Positions 18,067-26,572 of a stretch of DNA of 64,000 bases are shown in pieces. The notes below the pieces were generated by a model that was given only the letters and a program-made list of their open reading frames with translations, searched no databases and had not been told where the DNA came from. Origin of the DNA: UBA6163 sp031411655. Its GTDB lineage: Bacteria > Planctomycetota > Planctomycetia > Pirellulales > Pirellulaceae. Each line of letters begins with the position of its first letter. Within the stretch, counting starts at the first letter, position 1. The position numbers and the translations under genes were made by a program. The stretch spans positions 116,832 to 180,831 of the forward strand of contig JANOBM010000056.1 of the NCBI GenBank assembly GCA_031411655.1. Direction: 5' to 3'.

Positions 18067-18687
18067 CTATTCGCACGTCTTTTTGCATGCTTGGCATTGA
18101 GAGCAACCATGGGTATGGCCGCCTGCAAGCTTTTGCTGGATCTTCGCACAGTTAGCTGCAGCTTCGCATGAATATCCATCCCAAACGTTGGCGATGCAGG
18201 GCGATGCCTTAAAATACCCGCGTAATGATGTAGGAGAAGGAAGGTTGGGAGCTTGGTACTGCGGGTGTACACATTCCCGGCGCGGAACCGAGCCTTGGCA
18301 TTTCTGGCAACCTGCATTGTAAGACACCGTTGGATCTGACAGGCCGATATCCTGCTGCTCAAAAAGATCCTCCATGGGGATAGTTTGCGGGACCTGAAGT
18401 TCCTGGGCTGAAGGAGGGACGGGGGCTGGAAGTGGGACGGGGATGTTTTGTTCGTCGATATTCTCCCCATCCTCCATCGGCTGCAGCGCTTGCACTTCGG
18501 AGGCAGATGTGGAGGGACCGCTCGGTACCTGCGCTAAGTAGGTCATTTCGAGAGAAGGCGGTGTCTTGGCCTTGCCGGCTTCAACCGCATCCATGAAATC
18601 ATCGTAGTCGTACTGCGCTCGAGCCAGGGATGAGAGGGATGTGAGGGATGCGATCAGTGTAGCGGTTAGGAGAATGCGGCTATGCAT
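18067..18687 (-). CDS. Secreted cysteine-rich protein of unknown function
   Basis: The 206-residue product has a clear signal peptide (MHSRILLTATLIASL to about residue 24, ending ARA). An acidic, proline-rich middle follows, then a C-terminal half with several cysteines, including CQKC and CSQCQACKKTC. The start at 18687 is supported by AAGGA about 9 bases upstream; the open frame extends further but would bury the signal peptide. The paired cysteines suggest metal binding or disulfides outside the cytoplasm. No family was recognised. Confidence 0.7.
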   Translation of the reverse strand: MHSRILLTATLIASLTSLSSLARAQYDYDDFMDAVEAGKAKTPPSLEMTYLAQVPSGPSTSASEVQALQPMEDGENIDEQNIPVPLPAPVPPSAQELQVPQTIPMEDLFEQQDIGLSDPTVSYNAGCQKCQGSVPRRECVHPQYQAPNLPSPTSLRGYFKASPCIANVWDGYSCEAAANCAKIQQKLAGGHTHGCSQCQACKKTCE

Positions 18688-19004
18688 GTAAAACGTCCTT
18701 GCATGCGATGGCCAAACGCCATGGAGAGGACCACAAGTCGCCCCGTGCGGGCGTACGTAGCGTCGTTCCGTGACAACAGCCATCTGTGTGGAGGCGCCCC
18801 GCCGAGTTAACGTGCAGGGACACAGGCAGTAAGTTTGATCCGAATCGGTTGCATGAGGATGGGCTTCGGGTAACCATTTCATGTCAACTGAAAGATTGCC
18901 GCGCACTGGCAACAGTGCAAATTTTTTTCTTGAAAAGAATCAGCGATTGCGAGGCAGACTCCATAGAATCGTCGAACTTGGGATTCTTTCGCTAACCGAA
19001 AAAC
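18688..19004. other. Intergenic region between glnD and the cysteine-rich protein gene
   Basis: This 317-base spacer lies between two minus-strand genes. It holds a terminator-like hairpin facing the plus strand (18903-18930) and, on the minus strand, a perfect TTGACA (18882-18887) without a good -10 partner. No gene is seen. Confidence 0.5.
18903..18930 (+). terminator. Intrinsic terminator-like hairpin on the plus strand
   Basis: GCACTG (18903-18908) and CAGTGC (18913-18918) form a 6-bp stem closed by a GCAA tetraloop, followed by AAA and seven T residues. It has the form of a Rho-independent terminator, but the genes on both sides are on the minus strand, so its client transcript is not apparent. 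Confidence 0.6.
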
Positions 19005-21650
19005 TCAAGTTGACTCATTGGATTGTGATGTGACTGCGGCGAGTAGGGCTTGTTGGATTTGCTCTAGTCGTCCGGCATCAACAATTTTGTGATTTCCCAG
19101 CTCGGTGACGTAAAAGACGTCGACCGCTTGATCGAGGTGTGTATCGATTTTCGCGAAGTGAAGAACGATTCGAAGTTCAGCGAACGTCGAGGCGATCGAA
19201 GCCAGCAGTCCTGGTCGGTCGTATGCGAAAAGAAGGACGACCGTGTAACGATCCATCGTTTCGATGTCAAAGCTCACCTTCGCTGGTTGGAGCTTAATGG
19301 AGGCGGCCTCTGACTTGATGGTCGGCGACCAGTATCGGCGATGAGCCAAGATCGGTCGAGACTCGTCGATAATGAAGTCCCGTACCTTTGACGCGACTCG
19401 CGAGATTCTCTCATCTGACACACTTGCGGACTCACGATCCTCAACTAGGAACGTATCCCAAACCCAGTCGTCAGCAATGGTTTCGATTTCGGCTCGTAAG
19501 ATGGAAAGTCCAGAGTCTGCAAGAGCTGCGGTTACGCGCGCGAAGGTTCCGATGGGGCGATTTTGCTGGTTCGTAATCACGGTGTATTCCGTAGCACCGC
19601 GGCTCGCTTCGAATCGACCGCTGCAAATAGTAACCCCTTCGTCCCTTTGGTCGGTGGTGATCCGAATCAACCTTGCCAAATAGTCGGCTGGACTTTGCAA
19701 TACGACTGCCTCGCTAAGTCCCGCAAGGATCGACTGAGCTAGTTCGGGATGTTTGGCGACGCCGATTAATTTCTGGATAGACTCTCGCGCGACGATCGAT
19801 TGCGCGCTTGGCTGCCCGGGCAATTGGCCAGTCTGGAAGAAGGCAGCGGTACGCGTGTAAAGCTCCTCGATCAGGAATTCTTTCCAATCCGTCAGGATGT
19901 CCGGCCCCACCGCCGTTAGGTCTGCGAGAGACATTAACGATAGTAGTTCTAGCCTCTGTTGTGTTCCCACTTGATCGGCGAACTTGCTGATGATTTGCGG
20001 GTCGCTGAGATCATGTCGAAACGCCGCGTAGTGCATAATCAGATGTTTATGGATAAGCCATTGCAACGTCTGGCTAGATGCCTCATCCAGGCCGAGACGC
20101 TCGGATGTTTCCGCCGCGATGCGTTTTCCTACATCACTGTGGTCTTCCTCGTAACCCTTTCCTAAATCATGGATAAGCAGTGACAGGTGCAGCATCAACT
20201 TGTCGCCGAGTTGACGATAACGGTCACCGATAGGACCTGCTTTGTCTTCGAACCGCGTCGCCGCTTCGACTGCACGGATGCAATGAGCATCGACGGTGTA
20301 TTTATGGTACTCATTGAACTGCAGCAGACCGCGAGCGCGTTTCATTGCTGGAATGAATTGCTCGAGCACTCGCAGTTCATTGAGGCTCCGGAGTAAATCT
20401 GCTAGTTGGCCCGGGCGACTCATGAGTGATAGGAAAGACCGGACCGCTGAGGCGTCGGGAATTTCCGGTTGACGAGTGATCATCGCTTCTCGGATCGCCT
20501 GCCAAGTCGGATGGGAGATTCGTCGACGGTAGCGATTGGCAACATCCATCAAGCGAAGGACATTGGCGAGATTGGAAGAGAATTCACCGAGCACGCTCGG
20601 TTCAACCCAAACATGGAACGGTCCCAATCGAATGGACTCGTCCAAATGCCTTGACATCAAGCGTTCCACCGCTCGCGAGATCAATGGCAAGGGGCGAGCG
20701 TCTGCGTAAACGTAGGACGACGCATAGCGGACGTTGCGGGTGTGTTCGAAGTAGTCTTGCATGAAGTATTCGACGGGCAGTCGGCCTTCGCTGGGCTGGT
20801 AGCCCCACTTTTCAGCGATGCTCATCTGGGTCGGGCGGTCGAGAACGTCTTGTGACCGACCGTGAACAAAATGCAATTCATTCCTCACTCGCAGCAAGAA
20901 GGCATAGGCTTGCCGTATGCGGCGATAGTCGTCAGCCGGTAGCCGTCCGAGCTTCACCAAGCGATCGAGTTCCGTTTCACCATCAAGTGTGAACCCGATC
21001 CAGCGGATGAACTGTAAGTCACGTAAGCCTCCACGAGACCTTTTCACATTGGGACGAAGCAGATAATTGGTTTCGCCCCACTTGGCTCGTTCTTCCCTTC
21101 TCGCCGTTTGCAGTGCGTCGACGAGAGCTCGGCGACGCCGTCGCGCGCCGGCGCGTAATGCATTGAAGAATCGACTGTATACCGTGAGACTTCCCGACAA
21201 GAGCCGCGACTCGGAAAGCGACGAGTAGATGACGGGATCCTTCCACGCGAGTCTGCAGGCTTCATTAGGACCGCGAACTGAAAAACCCAGTTGGAGTCCA
21301 GCGTCGACAATGTCGCGTGACAGTCGTGCCGCGATGGGCTGGATGATCGAATCCGCCCCTCGCAACGGCACCAGCATGATATCGACATCACTAAACGGTG
21401 CGAGGTCGCGACGTCCATAGCCACCGTGGGCGATCAACGCGACCTGAGACCGGTGCAAGGGGGACAGCGCATGTTCGGTGGCAGCGTTCCAAATATCTAA
21501 CACAACCCCATCAAACAAATCGGTAATTTGGGCACACACCTGGGGGCCGGGAGCTCCCTGGTCATGCTGTTTGCGGATTTTCTCCCGCCCTTCCTGGAGC
21601 CGCCGCCGCGCGTCCAGAACTACCGATTCGATCTGGGGTGAAGTTGCCAT
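19005..21650 (-). CDS. glnD: PII uridylyltransferase / uridylyl-removing enzyme
   Basis: At 881 residues it is full length for GlnD. The nucleotidyltransferase motif GGYGRRDLAPFSDVD (residues 76-90) supplies the metal-binding aspartates. An HD hydrolase domain follows (LSLLIHDLGKGYEEDHSD, about 490-510), and two ACT domains occupy roughly 690-770 and 800-875 and would sense glutamine. The enzyme adds and removes UMP on PII according to glutamine level. It follows glnB by 36 bases on the same strand, so the modifier and its target are probably co-transcribed. Confidence 0.95.
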   Translation of the reverse strand: MATSPQIESVVLDARRRLQEGREKIRKQHDQGAPGPQVCAQITDLFDGVVLDIWNAATEHALSPLHRSQVALIAHGGYGRRDLAPFSDVDIMLVPLRGADSIIQPIAARLSRDIVDAGLQLGFSVRGPNEACRLAWKDPVIYSSLSESRLLSGSLTVYSRFFNALRAGARRRRRALVDALQTARREERAKWGETNYLLRPNVKRSRGGLRDLQFIRWIGFTLDGETELDRLVKLGRLPADDYRRIRQAYAFLLRVRNELHFVHGRSQDVLDRPTQMSIAEKWGYQPSEGRLPVEYFMQDYFEHTRNVRYASSYVYADARPLPLISRAVERLMSRHLDESIRLGPFHVWVEPSVLGEFSSNLANVLRLMDVANRYRRRISHPTWQAIREAMITRQPEIPDASAVRSFLSLMSRPGQLADLLRSLNELRVLEQFIPAMKRARGLLQFNEYHKYTVDAHCIRAVEAATRFEDKAGPIGDRYRQLGDKLMLHLSLLIHDLGKGYEEDHSDVGKRIAAETSERLGLDEASSQTLQWLIHKHLIMHYAAFRHDLSDPQIISKFADQVGTQQRLELLSLMSLADLTAVGPDILTDWKEFLIEELYTRTAAFFQTGQLPGQPSAQSIVARESIQKLIGVAKHPELAQSILAGLSEAVVLQSPADYLARLIRITTDQRDEGVTICSGRFEASRGATEYTVITNQQNRPIGTFARVTAALADSGLSILRAEIETIADDWVWDTFLVEDRESASVSDERISRVASKVRDFIIDESRPILAHRRYWSPTIKSEAASIKLQPAKVSFDIETMDRYTVVLLFAYDRPGLLASIASTFAELRIVLHFAKIDTHLDQAVDVFYVTELGNHKIVDAGRLEQIQQALLAAVTSQSNEST

Positions 21651-21686
21651 CGATGTGGTTGATCCGGCAACCAGCGAAGCGGGCCG

Positions 21687-22025
21687 TTAAAGGGCATCCT
21701 CTCCACGCTCGCCGGTGCGAATGCGAATCGCATCTTCAAGGTTCGTCACAAACAACTTCCCATCACCGATCTGGCCGGTCTGCGCCGTTTGCAGAACCGT
21801 ATCGATAACCGTTTGGAGATTATCGTCGGTGCAAACCACCTCAATTTTAACCTTCGGCACAAAATCGATGGCGTACTCGGTTCCGCGATAGATCTCAGTA
21901 TGCCCCTTTTGTCGCCCAAAACCGCGCACTTCACTGACGGTCATCCCATGAATGCCGTGCTCCGTGAGGGCGTTTTTGACGTCTTCAAGTTTAAAGTGGC
22001 GTACGATGGCTTCGACTTTTTTCAC
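21687..22025 (-). CDS. glnB: Nitrogen regulatory protein PII
   Basis: The 112-residue protein matches PII in length and sequence, including the T-loop segment EIYRGTEYAIDFVPK, whose second tyrosine is residue 51, the conserved uridylylation site. It signals nitrogen/carbon/energy status by binding 2-oxoglutarate and ATP/ADP. Tyr51 together with glnD directly downstream indicates that PII is regulated by uridylylation here. No amtB or glnA lies next to it, so GlnB rather than GlnK is preferred, though the split is uncertain. Confidence 0.95.
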   Translation of the reverse strand: MKKVEAIVRHFKLEDVKNALTEHGIHGMTVSEVRGFGRQKGHTEIYRGTEYAIDFVPKVKIEVVCTDDNLQTVIDTVLQTAQTGQIGDGKLFVTNLEDAIRIRTGERGEDAL

Positions 22026-22178
22026 GGCCTTGGAATCCTCAGTTGAATAACGATGCGTGGAAATTTACTTGGGACCATCCACACCTACCGCCATTTTGTA
22101 TGGGAAGTCGCAACCCGGCAAGCCGTGACGCTCAAACCCGCGTCCCCGGCGATTCTCCCCTCTGATTGTACCAAAAAC

Positions 22179-22739
22179 TTAAACACTGATCTCCGGTTTG
22201 ACCCATAAAACTTCTGGCTGGCTGGCCCTCGCATTCGCGACGCGACTGAGCACAAATAGGAGGTCTCCAAGGCGATTCAAGTAAATCATCAAATCCTCGC
22301 TCACACTTGCTTCGTGGCGTCTTACCAGTGTCACGACACGCCGCTCCGCTCTCCGGCAAACCCCGCGTGCGACATGGAGATGTGTCGATGCCGCAGAGCC
22401 GGCGGGGAGGACGAAATGCTTCAGCGGCGGCAGCGTCGTTTCGTGTTCATCGATAATTTTCTCCAGTCTTTCGATATGGCGGGAACCAATCAAACGGACT
22501 TGAAATTTGTCGGGGTCAGGGGTGGCTAGCTCGGCCCCCATCGAAAAAAGCTCACTTTGAATGGTGGTAAGTTGCAAGTCGATATCTTCGGGTACTCCCG
22601 ACGACCGGGCAGCACCGATCGCTGCGTTTAACTCATCTACCGTTCCGTAGGCCTCAATTCGGTCATCATCCTTGGAGACTCGTGGTCCGCCAAAAAGACC
22701 TGTGCTGCCCATATCGCCAGTTCGAGTGTAAATTTTCAT
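22179..22739 (-). CDS. ATP:cob(I)alamin adenosyltransferase (PduO type)
   Basis: The 186-residue protein carries the PduO/MMAB signature: the N-terminal YTRTGDMGSTGLFGG, the nearby RIEAYGTVDELNAAIG, and the C-terminal arginine-rich helices with LNRLGDLLFVLSR. It forms adenosylcobalamin from cob(I)alamin and ATP in the cytosol. No other cobalamin genes are nearby and no B12-box sequence was seen upstream. It lies 153 bases upstream of glnB on the same strand and could share its transcript. Confidence 0.93.
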   Translation of the reverse strand: MKIYTRTGDMGSTGLFGGPRVSKDDDRIEAYGTVDELNAAIGAARSSGVPEDIDLQLTTIQSELFSMGAELATPDPDKFQVRLIGSRHIERLEKIIDEHETTLPPLKHFVLPAGSAASTHLHVARGVCRRAERRVVTLVRRHEASVSEDLMIYLNRLGDLLFVLSRVANARASQPEVLWVKPEISV

Positions 22740-23016
22740 CAGATTGCTCGTCGCATTGGTTTAAGATCAGTGGTGGGTATTCCGCGTCGGTCCTCTTGTT
22801 TTGAAGTGGAGGATCGCGCCGCTCCGCTGGCTTCTGCAGTTTAGCGTTGATGCAAGTTCCGTTTGGGGATGAAACTTTATGTCAGGAAAAATAGCTGTGT
22901 TCGCGTCAGCCTTCGTTTGACCCTTCGCTGCGATTATTCTACACCCGCGTTTTTCGGGTCGGTCGTTACGGCACGAATTGATTTTTCTGATGCATTCATA
23001 GACGAAAGAGCCTTCA

Positions 23017-24711
23017 TTGCTTTCAGCCGAGATCTATCAGCGAAGTCTGGCGTTACGAAAATATGTTGGCCTGGATGCCACGCAGATCGCCTTGGCAATT
23101 TCCGGCTGGCCCTACATTGAGCCCGACTTGGATTTTTTGGTGGACGACTTTTATTCACAAATCCTTCAGCATGAGCCGGCCCGACGCGTTTTCAGCGGAC
23201 CCGAACAAGTGGCACGGTTGCAAGTTTCGCTCCGACGGTGGCTCATCGATCTCTTCAGTGCGGAGCATGATGAGGCCTTTGTGGCTCGACGTTGGCGTGT
23301 GGGGCTTCGTCACGTCGAACTTGGTCTGGAGTCGATTTGGGTTTCAGCTGCGATGTCGCGACTGCGAGACCAAATGATTCGGTCAGTCGCATCGAGATAT
23401 CCGAAGGACGGTGCCCAGCTCTTCGAAATATCTTCCGCGATCTCCCGATTAGTCGACCTCGACTTGGCGTTGATCCAAGACGCTTACCAAGCCGAGTCAG
23501 TCGCCAAATCGATCGCTGGCGAGAGAGACTTTGCAGAAGGTGTGATCGAGACCGCGCAAGCCATTGTCATGATGGTCACTCGTGACGGTGCGATCGTGCG
23601 AGGAAATCAGTTGCTTGCAACCGAACTTGGATGGCGAGCGGATGAGCCGTTGGAGGGCGCTTCCGTAAACTGTCTCAACTTGTTGGCGCCCCTGGAGCGA
23701 GAAGCGTTCAGAGAATTCATCTCCCGCGCTGCGGATGGGGAAAACCAAAAACCCCTCGAAACGCAATTGCTTGGTTCTCGAGGCAGGTTGCCTCGCGTCC
23801 GTTGGCATGCACGCAGGTTTCATCCACCCGTCCTCCTCGGTTTGCCAGAATCTTCAAAGTCGATACCAACCAAAGCAGACGGAATGCCCGAGCGCTCAGA
23901 ATCATCCCTGACGCCTCTGGTGCTTTGTGTTGGTCAAGATATCACCGAATTGAGCGACGCCCAGCAACGCCTGGTTCGCTCGGAACGACTAGCGGCCATC
24001 GGCGAAACCATGGCAGGCCTTGCTCACGAAAGTCGAAACGCGTTTCAACGCAGTCAAGCTGCGCTGGAAACGCTTTCACTCGAATTGGAGGAACGCCCTA
24101 GTGCCGTCAAACTTGTCGCGAGAATCCAGCGAGCCCACGACCACCTGCTGCATCTTTACGAGGAAGTGCTGCAGTTCGCCCGACCCGTTCGCCTTGAAGT
24201 TCATCCCGTCAATTTGGTGGCGATTATCAGTCAGACCTGGGAGCATATTCGGCAAGCATCAAGCGAGAAGGCCGTAGAGCTTGACCTGGATATGAATTTC
24301 CAAGCTGAACTCCGAGCAGACCGGTTTGCACTTGAACAGTTGTTTCGCAATCTCCTTGAGAACGCCGTGGAGGCAAGTCCGCAAGGGGCCGCGATTGCAG
24401 TGACGTTTGCCAATGCTTGGGCCGGTGTCGATCGATGCGTCGAAGTACACATTCGCGATTATGGCGTGGGAATGTCATCCGAATCGATCTCGCGTGCCTT
24501 CGAGCCTTTCTACACCACCCGTCCGCGCGGGACCGGATTGGGATTGCCCATTGCCCGTAGGCTGATTGAAAGTCACGGAGGAACGTTAGAACTTGAACGA
24601 GCGCAACCGGGGCTTATTGCGATTCTGAAGATCCCCCTTCAGTGTCGCCCTGTGGAGTTTGCCGATGCGACCCTGCAACTGGACCACCGCCGGACCCGAA
24701 AAGACGAATAG
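23017..24711 (+). CDS. Globin-coupled sensor histidine kinase
   Basis: The 564-residue cytosolic protein opens with a protoglobin-like sensor domain (about 1-160) in which GLRHVELGLESIW supplies the likely proximal haem ligand His99. A PAS-like domain (about 170-310) follows, then the phosphoacceptor helix LAHESRNAFQRS with His337, and a HATPase domain with NLLENAVEAS, DYGVGM and GTGLGLPIARRL. It should sense O2 or another gas through haem and autophosphorylate. The TTG start at 23017 is forced by an in-frame stop shortly upstream and is preceded by GAAAGAG. The response regulator downstream is the probable partner. Confidence 0.85.
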   Translation: MLSAEIYQRSLALRKYVGLDATQIALAISGWPYIEPDLDFLVDDFYSQILQHEPARRVFSGPEQVARLQVSLRRWLIDLFSAEHDEAFVARRWRVGLRHVELGLESIWVSAAMSRLRDQMIRSVASRYPKDGAQLFEISSAISRLVDLDLALIQDAYQAESVAKSIAGERDFAEGVIETAQAIVMMVTRDGAIVRGNQLLATELGWRADEPLEGASVNCLNLLAPLEREAFREFISRAADGENQKPLETQLLGSRGRLPRVRWHARRFHPPVLLGLPESSKSIPTKADGMPERSESSLTPLVLCVGQDITELSDAQQRLVRSERLAAIGETMAGLAHESRNAFQRSQAALETLSLELEERPSAVKLVARIQRAHDHLLHLYEEVLQFARPVRLEVHPVNLVAIISQTWEHIRQASSEKAVELDLDMNFQAELRADRFALEQLFRNLLENAVEASPQGAAIAVTFANAWAGVDRCVEVHIRDYGVGMSSESISRAFEPFYTTRPRGTGLGLPIARRLIESHGGTLELERAQPGLIAILKIPLQCRPVEFADATLQLDHRRTRKDE

Positions 24712-24864
24712 GCAAAACTCGTGACGGATCGTGCGGATTCGCTCGCTAATCGCGTGCGGCTCGGCCTTTCCGTGCCACAGTGGTTGCCCTCGCCTGACGC
24801 AAGCGGTTGCCTAAGTCTTTTTCAATCAAGGGCTTGTGGCTTTCGGAATGCCGCTTTGACGCTG

Positions 24865-24880
24865 TGGCGCGACGGTTGCT
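24865..24880 (+). promoter_or_regulatory. Sigma-54 (-24/-12) promoter for the NtrC-type regulator gene
   Basis: TGGCGCGACGGTTGCT matches the RpoN consensus TGGCACGRNNNTTGCW at every defined position but one, with the required GG-N10-GC spacing (GG 24866-24867, GC 24878-24879). It lies about 120 bases before the start of the regulator gene and points towards it, suggesting sigma-54-dependent, possibly autoregulated, expression. Confidence 0.72.
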
Positions 24881-25003
24881 GTTAGGATGAGAGCACCGAG
24901 ACTCGCCTTGTGGTGTCTGGGACAAGAATTCAGTCTCGATGCTGGTCGATTTCGCCAGCCGGATCGGCAGTAACCCTCAACCACCTCCCTGAGAATTGAC
25001 GTG

Positions 25004-26572
25004 ATGACCGACCTTCAGAACCGTCAACTTAAGGGTGCATCGTCTGTGGGTGCATCTCAGTCTAGCGAGCTTGCTGCTTCGACTCGCGAACTTTCTGCGC
25101 CCTCAACCGGCAATGCCGAGGCTGCGATTGATTTGTTGTTGATCGATGACGAAGACGATTTCCGTGACACGGCGGCCGATTTCTTTCGTCGTCGCGGGCA
25201 TCGAGTTACCGCTGTTGCCTCCGGCAAAGAAGCTCTTCGCGCGATGAGTGGGACGCAGTTCGAGGTTGCGGTGCTGGACGTGCATATGCCCGAGTGGGAT
25301 GGAGTTGCTCTTCTACCTCGGTTGCTTGAGGAAGATGAGGAACTGCAGGTTTTAATGCTAACCGGCGGCGCGACAGTTGACACCGCAGTGGCATCGATGA
25401 AGGCGGGCGCGGTCGATTATGTCACCAAGCCGATTCGTTTGGCCGACTTGGAGCGATTGATCCGTAAGGCAGCGCTGACATCGCGACTCAAACGAGAAAA
25501 CACGCGGCTGCGACAATTGCTCAACCGTCAAACGACTTCACAGACGCAGATCATTGGGCGTTCACCCCAGATGAAGGAAGTCGCTCGGCTGATTGAACGC
25601 GTCGCTTCGACCGATATGCCGGTCCTCATCGAGGGAGAAAGCGGTACGGGGAAAGAGCTTGTCGCCAGGCAGGTGCACGCCCTTAGTTCGCTTGCCGATC
25701 ACCCGTTGGTGGTTGTGAATTGCGCTGCACTGCCAGAACCGCTGTTGGAAAGCGAATTGTTTGGGCACGAGAAAGGTGCGTTCACCGGGGCGACCGCTGC
25801 GAAACCAGGACTGTTCGAGGTTGCGGATGGAGGAACATTATTCATTGATGAAATTGGTGAATTGGCGTTGTCGCTTCAGGCCAAGATCCTTCGTGTGCTG
25901 GAGGACGGTATTATCCGAAGAGTCGGGAGCGTCAAAGAACGTCAAGTTCACGTTCGTATGGTAGCCGCTACGAATCGGAATCTTGCGGACGAGGTAGCTC
26001 AGGGACGATTTCGCGAAGACCTTTATTACCGTGTAAACGTTCTCCGAATTGTGTTGCCGCCACTATGCCAACGCACGGGCGATCTGATGCTACTGCTAGA
26101 ACATTTGGTTGGACCGGATTGGCAAATCCAAGAGGACGCAGTTGCAGCGATCATGAGTTACAGCTGGCCAGGCAATGTCCGTCAATTGATCAATGCAATC
26201 CAGCGAGGCAAGTTGCTCGCCGACGACGGAGTGATCCTAGCGAAAAACCTTCCGTCCGAAGTGCTCAATAAAGTCAACTTGCGAAAAGCGACATCGGAAA
26301 TGTCGGCCTCGATTGCACCCGCAATGGGTAACTTTGATCCGGTCGCGGCAGAGACACCACCTTCCGACGCCCCTGTTGCGCCAAGCCACGCCGGTGACAT
26401 AGCCCCAACGGTGTTTCTAGAAACCGATGATTTGGCGAGCCTTAACCGCCGGTTCGTTCAAGAGACTCTCGCTCGCGTAGGTGGTAACAAAGCTGAGGCG
26501 GCGAGACTGTTGGGGATTCACCGTCGCTCGCTTTACCGACTTTTAGAACGGTTATCACTGGATAAGACTTGA
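25004..26572 (+). CDS. NtrC-family sigma-54-dependent response regulator
   Basis: The product has the full three-domain build. A receiver domain (about 43-160) has the phosphorylated aspartate in VLDVHMPEWDG (about residue 92). An AAA+ domain has Walker A GESGTGKE and the sigma-54 contact loop GAFTGA. A C-terminal Fis-type helix-turn-helix contains NKAEAARLLGIHRRSLYRLL. It activates sigma-54 promoters when phosphorylated, probably by the globin-coupled kinase 289 bases upstream. Start ATG 25004 (or the GTG just before it). Its end overlaps the converging membrane-protein gene by 18 bases. Target genes are unknown apart from possible autoregulation. Confidence 0.93.
   Translation: MTDLQNRQLKGASSVGASQSSELAASTRELSAPSTGNAEAAIDLLLIDDEDDFRDTAADFFRRRGHRVTAVASGKEALRAMSGTQFEVAVLDVHMPEWDGVALLPRLLEEDEELQVLMLTGGATVDTAVASMKAGAVDYVTKPIRLADLERLIRKAALTSRLKRENTRLRQLLNRQTTSQTQIIGRSPQMKEVARLIERVASTDMPVLIEGESGTGKELVARQVHALSSLADHPLVVVNCAALPEPLLESELFGHEKGAFTGATAAKPGLFEVADGGTLFIDEIGELALSLQAKILRVLEDGIIRRVGSVKERQVHVRMVAATNRNLADEVAQGRFREDLYYRVNVLRIVLPPLCQRTGDLMLLLEHLVGPDWQIQEDAVAAIMSYSWPGNVRQLINAIQRGKLLADDGVILAKNLPSEVLNKVNLRKATSEMSASIAPAMGNFDPVAAETPPSDAPVAPSHAGDIAPTVFLETDDLASLNRRFVQETLARVGGNKAEAARLLGIHRRSLYRLLERLSLDKT

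Noticed and set aside
17867..18155. Small plus-strand frames across the inverted-repeat region.
   Set aside because: They are created by the hairpin sequences, overlap the end of a minus-strand gene and have no start signals.
22740..23016. Cobalamin riboswitch upstream of the adenosyltransferase gene.
   Set aside because: No B12-box-like sequence or supporting stems could be found on the minus strand.
24857..24890. Sigma-70 promoter (TTGACG ... TAGGAT) upstream of the response regulator.
   Set aside because: The spacer is about 21 bases, too long, and the same bases give a far better sigma-54 match.
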